Shown here: positions 57,001 through 64,000 of the stretch, one piece after another
Position numbering within the stretch: the first letter of the stretch is position 1
Layout of the letters: each line of letters starts with the position of its first letter
Assembly (NCBI GenBank): GCA_030063045.1
Contig: JAQSEB010000021.1
Location: 372,001 to 436,000, forward strand
Origin: Pratylenchus scribneri
Taxonomy: Eukaryota > Nematoda > Chromadorea > Rhabditida > Pratylenchidae
Reading direction: 5' to 3'
Length of the DNA: 64,000 nt
Notes under the pieces: model-generated
What the model was told of the DNA's origin: nothing
Seen by the model: the letters and a program-made list of their open reading frames with translations, nothing else
Database searches by the model: none
Position numbers and translations under genes: made by a program

Positions 57001-59016
57001 TATTTTGTAACCTTATTTTTGCGGCCATAACAAATTGTAGGGGCTATAATTAATTAAATTTTTTTTTTAATTTCATTAAATTTTTTGGTCTTAATAGCGC
57101 CGACTTTTCGAAATAAAATGAGTACCGCTAAAAAATATATTTATAAAAAATATAATAAATTAAAATTGCAAGAAAATGAAAATAATCTAATAAGAAAATT
57201 TTAAGGAAAAAATTTATATTTTTATAAACTTTTTTTTTCAATCCTGATAAACTATTATAAATATTTTTTATTAAGATAAAGAAGAAGAAAACATAAGAAA
57301 ACAGTTGTCCAAAATCTATGAATTTCGTTTTGAAATGTCAACAGAATTTTCATTTGAAATAATAAAATTTATGTTGAATGTATTTCAAATCATTGAAAAC
57401 TTGTTTCAGAGCATAAATATGCTGGTAAAAATTGAAAAAAGAATGAATGATGCAAAGCCATTGCCATATTTGAAATCAGTCTACGACAAATATTGGTACA
57501 TCATATACAGGGAAAGGTATGCAATATACATATTCTCGAATTTATCGAATTCGAAATTTTGACGCTGACAACTATAAAAAATCTTTAGAAGTTTTTGATA
57601 TCAAAATAATTGAATAAAATCTGATTGACCCAAATATTAGCGCCAAAAACGAAAACTGAACAATTTATAGATCTATCTATTCAATCATATTCTTTTTTTT
57701 AAATTTCCATCAAATTCACTAGGACTATTTAAAGGAAAATATGTTTTCTTCAAACTAAATTTCGTTTTTTTTTTTTTGCAAAACTTCTAATAAATCAAAA
57801 ACCGGTTTTTGACCCTATAAATCTTTTAAAATTTGTAGATTTCGTCAAGTCTCTTCGAATGCTGTATAATTTGTCCAGGCTGTTAACTGTTAAACTGTTT
57901 AATATTTCAGTTTTTGTTTTTAAATTTTTATTTTGAGCCAAAACTTGACATTTTTTACCATTTGATGCGTCTCGATGAGTCTATAAATTGATAATAGAGG
58001 TTTTAGGGTCAACCGGTTTTTGATTTATTAGAAGACAAAAATTGATTTGTCTGAAAAACAATCTTTTGTATTCAAAGTTACAAAATTTACTAAAAATAAA
58101 ACTAAAATTCACCTCTGATAAATTGACTTGATGAGCAAAATTCTATTGCACAAATTAAGTTAAGAGCATTTTTCAATTTATAAAAATTTTGGAAGAATTT
58201 AAAAATTGAAAATTTACTTTTTAGATTTTATCCTTTACTAAATTTTGTGCGCATGTGTCAATATGGTCGAAAACAAAATCAAACTGAAAATGTGAAAAAT
58301 GATATAAAAAATCTTAGTAAAGAGTATCAGAACAAAATTAAAGAAACCGAGAAGATTTTCAATCAAATTGATTCCGACAAGCCTGATATTCTAGACCGAT
58401 TAATGGAGGTTTGATTCCATATAGATTTTAAAGAGTAATCGAATTTTATTCAAATAAATTAATTTCTATAAAAAATTTTTACAAATTTTTTAGATCAGAA
58501 TTTTGAGTAATTTTGCGTACTATCAAATACATCAGCATTTTTTTAAATATTAAGGAAAGTCCTATAGAATTTATTTTAGCTATTTTTTAATGAATTTTTT
58601 AAATTTAATATTATTGATCAAATTTATTGATCAGAATTCAGAAAGTTATGGCCAAAAAATAGAAAAATGCCTGATTTTGTTTTATTTTGTTGCTTTTTTT
58701 AGTCAAACTTTTTCTGAAAATTTTTTCTATCTAATTTTTTCTAACTTTTTATTAATGGGTCTATTTTAAATTATGCAATAATAATAATAATACAAAAATG
58801 ATGGTTTTGATGTGAAATGTAAATTTTATTTATGAACATTTTCTCTAGGTAATTGATTCGATAAAAGAATTCTTGAAGGAAAATAAAATTATGAATCGTG
58901 CTGAAAAATATGAAAATGACGAGGATTTCATGAAATCAGTTTCTGCTGAAAATCCTAATCTTAAATATTTTCATTCACTTTTGAAGAAGTTGAAAGGAAA
59001 TAGCAATGAACAATGA
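51240..59016 (+). CDS. Long coiled-coil-containing protein, right copy with damaged signal-peptide exon junction
   Basis: Exon 1 (ATG 51240, MNFWLQFLQSLLLMLIFSQF) is a signal peptide, but the donor present in the left copy is deleted, so this exon reads on to a stop after LKKIA. Exons 2-15 are open with consistent phases: 51746-52315, 52356-52519, 52871-53138, 53178-53222, 53904-54281, 54488-54810, 54853-55023, 55193-55323, 55569-55679, 56191-56267, 56391-56735, 57276-57516, 58225-58408 and 58849-59016, over 1,050 residues. The first third is charged and disordered. Heptad-like coiled coil fills 53.9-55.0 kb (ERLKMEKLKEIENQKLVEIV). A helical, more conserved part follows (KNLWNLHNLVLLALNQIWNE; EAFRFIMVGLDEVPDVSDQM; MALDGIKKL; NAKPLPYLKSVYDKYWY-like). 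No family recognised. Without the splice, expression as a secreted protein is doubtful. Confidence 0.65.
57775..58045. repeat. AAACCGGTTT palindromic repeat family, copy 4
   Basis: The left end is TAATAAATCAAAAACCGGTT and the right end CAACCGGTTTTTGATTTATT. Inner words are TCAAGTCTCTTCGAATGCTG and GATGCGTCTCGATGAGTCTA. It lies in the intron between exons 13 and 14 of the long coiled-coil gene. Confidence 0.7.
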
Positions 59017-59810
59017 TAATGTGGATGATGTGGAATAAAACATGACTTTTGATTGGAATTGTAAGAGAAAATTAAGAAAAAAATATCAAAGATTGGAATT
59101 TAAAAATAAAAAAAAATGATATATGTCAATGACATTTTTATATTTATTTTTATTATACCTTTTTCCTCATCGATATTTATCTATAAAAGTATGGCAGTAG
59201 ATTTTAATTTCCTTGACCAATTTTAATTTCGATATCTTCTATTCATCATGCAACCTCAATCTATGGCTAAAATAGTATTAGTCAAGAACAGATTGTTAAA
59301 AAAATTCCCTTTTCAAATCAATTTGAATGTTTGAAATAAAATTATGGCAAATTGAAATTTCGGGCTATAAATCTTTTTAAACATATTTTAAAAAATAAAT
59401 CTATCAACATTTGAAATTTCCATCAACCAATTCCTTCCAAATCAAAGTAACAAGATAAAAATGAAGTATAAAATTTTTATAAACCTTCATTTTTAATTTA
59501 AATTTGTTTACATGCCGAATTTACAAAGTTTTAGATGATTTTTGTAATGTTTTTTTTTGAGTTTTGGAGGCTTCGGAAAACAATTGTAAAGAATGGTAAA
59601 ACTTGGAAAAATTTTCGGGAGCAACTTTAAGACAGATATGGATAATAGAAGAAAAATGAGAAGGAATGTAGAGAGTTAAGTTATTTTTCCTTTCTTCATT
59701 CAGCAGGTCAAACTTTGCCAAAAATTCTTTTTTGTGATATCCTGTCCAATTCGAAAATGATTGGTCCAATTAATAATTAAACAAAAGACATGTGCGCAAT
59801 GCTCTCTCTC
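59017..59810. other. Intergenic region after the long coiled-coil gene
   Basis: About 0.8 kb without a supportable gene. The minus ORF at 59521-59769 opens with TTG rather than ATG and has no exon-like neighbours. Confidence 0.45.
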
Positions 59811-60330
59811 TAATGTCTGTATCTCTGTGGTATAATTGACTCTCAGCTTCTTCCATATTCCCTCATCCTAATATGCTCATTTCTCGAGTCCGGGCCCGGA
59901 GACGCATTCGCCAAAGTTTCCAACATCTCGGTTCATATTTCGATCCAGGATTCTCCGTCTCTATCATTTCCCTCGGCAAAATTACTTTCTAATATTTCTG
60001 TTTGTAGCTAGAATATTGGCCGTCCATCATAGATAGCAGTGCCGCTCGCGACGGCACTGCATCCCTTTTCGCCCCAATCGCCAGTCTTCTGGACTCTTGA
60101 GGCATATATTTGCCAACATCAAAATCCAGCATAATTCCCTCTGCCCTACTAGTAGATGCTCCCCAAATATTCCAATTTTTTATATGACAACCATTTTATG
60201 TAAAGGAAAGTTTTCTAATAGCAATGTCCCACGCTCAACTCCGTGGGTCAATCAATTGTTTGGCAATACCAAAATTAGAACAAGGAAATTCTCCGTCCTC
60301 CATTCTAAGAAGTTTTTTCATTTACTATGA
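59811..60330 (+). promoter_or_regulatory. Relic of the family promoter unit
   Basis: It is collinear with 50480-51030: a TGTCTGTATCTCTGTGGTAT start, an AATATGCTCATTTMTCG block, TTTGCCAACATCAAAATCC at about 60109, CTACTAGTAG at about 60147, and CAATTGTTTGGCAATACC at about 60253. No signal-peptide exon follows where one would be expected (about 60.5 kb); an AAACCGGTTT-family fragment occupies that place. Confidence 0.65.
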
Positions 60331-60394
60331 GATAACATTATTTGTCGAGATTTGTTTTCTTTTACCGAGAGATTGGTTTTTGATTAGAACTTTT

Positions 60395-60600
60395 TTTTTT
60401 GCTGGATATTAAACCACCAAACCTTTTACACATTTTATAGTGATCATCAAGACGCATCGATTGACCTATAGATTGACCAGATTTAAATCAAAACCAAAAA
60501 ATTAAAAACCAAAATATGGTTTTGACGGTGCTAGGTCATCTCCACAATTCTGCAAATATAAGTTTTTGACTTCTAATAAATCGGAAACCCGTTTTAAAAA
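60395..60600. repeat. AAACCGGTTT palindromic repeat family, rearranged fragment (copy 5)
   Basis: It has the family words ATCAAGACGCATCGATTGAC and TTTGACTTCTAATAAATCGG but in an order suggesting truncation or rearrangement. It separates the promoter relic from the truncated downstream copy. Confidence 0.5.
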
Positions 60601-60768
60601 TATTAACAATTGAGTTTGAATTTGTAAAATGATTGAAATTTTGTTTGTTTGTTTGTTTCTTTGTTAATTATTAGTTTAGAAGAGTATGCTGAAAAATTTA
60701 TTTTATTAATCTCTTAAATGATTAAAAAAATAATATTAAAAAAAATTTTCCATTCGAATATTCCAGAT

Positions 60769-63744
60769 GCATCGTTTTTTGAAAAAAACAAAAAGAAATT
60801 CAAAGAAATCCAAGATTTATTGAATGGATTACAGAAAAATTTAATCGAATTGAATAAATTGGAGCACAATTGGTTAGAAGGAAAAATAAAAAATCATATT
60901 ACTATTAGTAATGACGAAAATTTAAAAAAATACAGAAGCTCAAAAGAGCAACTCATAATTGAAGGAGACAAATTTAAGAAATTGAATGATGAATTTAAGA
61001 AATTGAAGGAAAAAATTATAAAGGTAAAATATTTGTCATTTTGTAATTTATTAAATATATTTAGAAAAATTTACTGAAAGAGGTTGATAAAATAGATGAA
61101 AAAGAAAAGGAAATTGCGAATCAACTAAATGTTATCAATAATACTAAGAAAGAAAATGATAAATTATTGAAATTATTGATGGACAAATTTATAAAAATGG
61201 AGGGGCCAGAAATGAAGGAAATTAAAATAATAGAGGTAATTTACATTTTGAATTTTTAAAAAATTTAATGCGAATGAAAATTTAGGTAAAAATGGAGGAA
61301 CCATTAAAAAACTTGTGGAACTTGTACAATCTTGTGCTTTTAGCACTCAATCAAATATGGAATGAACCCGGCTTCAGGGAATATCTTGGATTCAAACTAC
61401 CCGATCAATTTATCGAGTAATATAATCTGTAATCCATAAGTTAATTCCAGGGTTAATTTTACGTGGGTGTAACGTTTACTCTTAAAATATTTACCTTTTT
61501 ATTAATCATCTCTTTTTCAGTATCGTTTACCATTTTGCAGCTTTATCTATAGCACAAAATGATCAATATGAATTTGATAATACAATGAAACTAACATTGG
61601 AAAAAATGTTATTGCATCAGAATATTTATAGGTATATTATTATGATATTGATAATAAATAATTGGTCAAGTTTCTTTGGAATAATCTGATGGAAAAAACA
61701 AAAAAAAAATAAAAATTTTCATTTTTTTATCTTTTCAATTTTTTGTGATTTATATTTGAATAAATCCTGGATTTTTCTTTCATAATATCCTACTATTAGA
61801 TCAGGATTAAAAAGCCTTTATCACTATAATAATTTTATTTAATAGGATTATGAATCTTGAAACAAAAGTCAATGGAAAAATGGTATCGGTGTATGAGATG
61901 CTGAATTGTTTCGATGAATTGCCAAAAAGTAAGATTTAGAGAAAAATTTTGTCTATATATTTATTAATAAAAATTATGTCATCAAAAATAAATTAAAATT
62001 TTGTAAAGAATATAAAAGAGTAACCACTTTATAATAATCATAACTGCGCTTTTCATAATTCTTGACTCCAACTCTGCAGAAAATTTTTTATTGTCACCCC
62101 GATTTGACTCCGGGTTTTTTTTATGAAAATTTAATAAGCTTTTCAAAATATGATAAAATTTGAAGAAAAATTTCAATTTTAGCCGAATAAAACAAAAAAT
62201 TTATATTGAAAATAATTAGAAGGGGAAAAAATTTGAAAATTACAAAAAATGGTAAAAAGGGCAATTTTTCTGATAAAAATCCGGAGTCTACCGGAGTCCG
62301 GAATCGCTCAAAATTTTTGACTCCTACTCCCGACTCCGACCTTTGAAAATTTTGACTCCAATTCCAACTCCGGAGCGGAGCCGGAGCCGGAATCGGAGGT
62401 ACTAGTCGAAGTCGGACACAGCTCTGATAAAAATATTTTAATTTATTAAATATATTCGAAATTGCACTCATCAATCGGATGATGAAATATTATTTTATTT
62501 TACAATTTTATTTTTTATACAATTAATAAATTAAAATTAAACAAACACATTTTCAGCATTCAGCATTTAAAAAATATTAATTTAGATTTTAAATTCTAAT
62601 GTATGAAATTAAAAAATTTCAGAATTGGATAGACTTGTCATAGAAGCAGAAATATTTCCAGAAATCAATGCCGAATATTTGAAGGTAAATTCATGAAGGA
62701 ACAAGTGCATGAAAATATTCGTCAAGCATTCCATTTCATTATAGTTGGATTGGACAAAGTGCCCGAAGTGGGTGAACAAATGGCATTGGATGGAATTAAA
62801 AAATTGTCTTTGAAATGGTTGCCACAAAATCGAAAAAGAGAAATGGATGTAATTTGGATGAGGTTATTCATATATTTTTATCAAGAAACTAAAATTCTGA
62901 ATGATCTGAGCCAACGATATAATGAAGAATTACTAGAAAAGGAAAATGATGAAGAATTTGTAGAGAGAGATAATGATAAATTGGCCGAGAAGATATTCGA
63001 TTTATCTCCAGGTAAATAATAAAATTAGAGATTTTGTGATAAATTTTAATTAAAAAATATCTAAATTCTACAATACAACATCCTTAATATCTTATGGGGA
63101 ATATTTTTGAACAATTAAAAAATTTGGAAAATTAGTGGTGTACCATTTTTTTGAATAAAATATAGTGAATTTTGTAGAAATTTAGGGAACCAAGAAAAAT
63201 ATTAATTTATTTTGTAAGTGTAAATAAAATATTTTGAACCTTATTTTTAAAATTTTATGATTGATTGATTAAATTAAAAAAATTGATCAAATTTTATATG
63301 GCCTATTTTTCGAAAGGAAGCTTTTGAAAATATATTTATTAATAATAAAAAAAAATTAATAAATTACCTATAAATTTCAAGAAAAGCAAATATAGTCTCT
63401 GAAAAATTTAAAGATAATTTTTTTAGAAAATATTAAATAAAATAATTTTTTTCTATAAAGTTTTGAATATTTGTCAAAATTTTTTTTAATTTAGATAAGG
63501 AAGAAGAAGAACATCACATAACTAAACAATTGTCCAAAATCTATGAATTGCGCTTGGATATATCAAAAAAATTTTCAATTGAAATAATAAATTTTATGGT
63601 GGATGATGTATTTTATAACCTCGAACAAATGATTCAGAGCATAAATATGCTGGTAAAAATTGAAAAAAGAATGAATGATGTAAAGCCATTGCCATATTTG
63701 AAATCGGTCTATGACAAATATTGGTACAAAATATACAAAAATAG
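60769..63744 (+). pseudogene. 5'-truncated, frameshifted tandem copy of the coiled-coil gene
   Basis: Exons at 60769-61023, 61065-61235, 61286-61416, 61521-61631, 61846-61928, 62623-63011 and 63495-63744 match exons 7-13 of the 51.2-59.0-kb gene in order and phase (for example WNLYNLVLLALNQIWNEPGF, MALDGIKKL, LVKIEKRMNDVKPLPYLKSV). The signal-peptide exon, disordered exons and first coiled-coil exon are missing. In the sixth exon a net 7-base loss relative to the intact copy shifts the frame near 62683 and gives an early TGA, after which the second frame resumes the homologous protein. An in-frame ATG at 60718 could start a truncated product. The last two exons would lie beyond the window edge. 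Confidence 0.7.
62040..62430. repeat. GC-rich degenerate GACTCCGGAG-type repeat insertion
   Basis: It lies in an intron of the truncated copy. It has runs of ACTCCGACTCC and GGAGCCGGAGCCGG-like words and ends GTCGGACACAGCTCTG, whose complement CAGAGCTGTGTCCGAC resembles hAT-type termini. The left terminus and target duplication are unclear. Confidence 0.5.
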
Positions 63745-64000
63745 GTATGTATTATGAAAGCAAAGCTAAAAACTATTGACAAAAATTATTTATTATATAT
63801 GGGTTGCTGAAAAAATTGAAAATTTGAAAAATTTAATGATTGCCTTAGAATCTAAACATTTACGGATAGTAGATAAAACGGTACTTATCGACTTTGTATC
63901 CGCTTTTTGGGTCTTTTCGAAATTTCGGAAATGATATACAATCGACGCGTTGATCAACTTGTTAAAAAAAATTTTTTTGGTTTCGCATAAAACCCGATGT
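63745..64000. other. Intron or intergenic sequence at window edge
   Basis: No gene was seen. GGGTTGCTGAAAAAAT near 63800 also occurs near 1287, and GTACTTATC plus TTTGGGTC words near 63880-63912 recall 18748-18770, so this is repeat-derived sequence. Confidence 0.4.

Noticed and set aside
59521..59769. 82-codon minus ORF
   Set aside because: It opens with TTG, has no ATG, and lacks homology to anything else in the window.

Overview
The window is AT-rich eukaryotic DNA with nematode hallmarks: many short introns ending in TTTNAG, a cuticle-collagen gene with an N-terminal membrane anchor and Gly-X-Y blocks, nematode-type glycosyltransferases, and several small secreted proteins with no recognisable family. 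GC content, gene style and the tandem-repeat cores suggest a plant-parasitic tylenchid such as Meloidogyne. That genus is an inference, not shown by any one gene. No bacterial operons, CRISPR arrays or rRNA genes were seen, and I recognised no tRNA by eye.

Layout. 0-6.1 kb (minus): a bifunctional peptide-amidating enzyme (PAM: PHM plus PAL propeller) with several expected metal ligands missing. 7.5-11.25 kb (minus): a small four-helix membrane protein whose second intron carries a 1.8-kb array of 34-bp repeats. 11.3-17.6 kb: repeat-rich, with a large foldback, two or three miniature transposons and one small secreted Cys-containing protein (15.2-15.7 kb). 17.7-35.3 kb: five glycosyltransferase-type genes in a row (DUF1647-like, GT11, two divergent GT10 genes, GT7), interrupted by a second repeat array (27.0-28.5 kb). 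35.7-39.9 kb: a cuticle collagen. 41.3-42.9 kb: an inverted pair of small secreted-protein genes, only one keeping its Cys-rich domain.

The last third (43.7-64 kb) is a locus of lineage-specific genes. Three genes begin with nearly the same signal-peptide exon, behind related promoter DNA, but one of them (43.7-45.3 kb) continues into an unrelated body. Two are arms of a 3.2-3.7-kb inverted duplication around a 0.5-kb spacer: the left arm keeps a functional first splice donor but is cut off at the 3' side, while the right arm keeps the long coiled-coil-containing body but has lost that donor. A fourth, 5'-truncated and frameshifted copy lies in tandem at 60.8-63.7 kb, still preceded by a relic of the promoter.

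Biological reading. The fucosyl- and hexosaminyl-type transferases could build a fucosylated surface or secreted glycan, and they sit beside collagen, amidation and secreted-protein genes, all serving secretion and the body surface. The two tandem arrays have different monomers but share a core of about 20 bp, which recalls the short box reported in tandem repeats of Meloidogyne holocentromeres.
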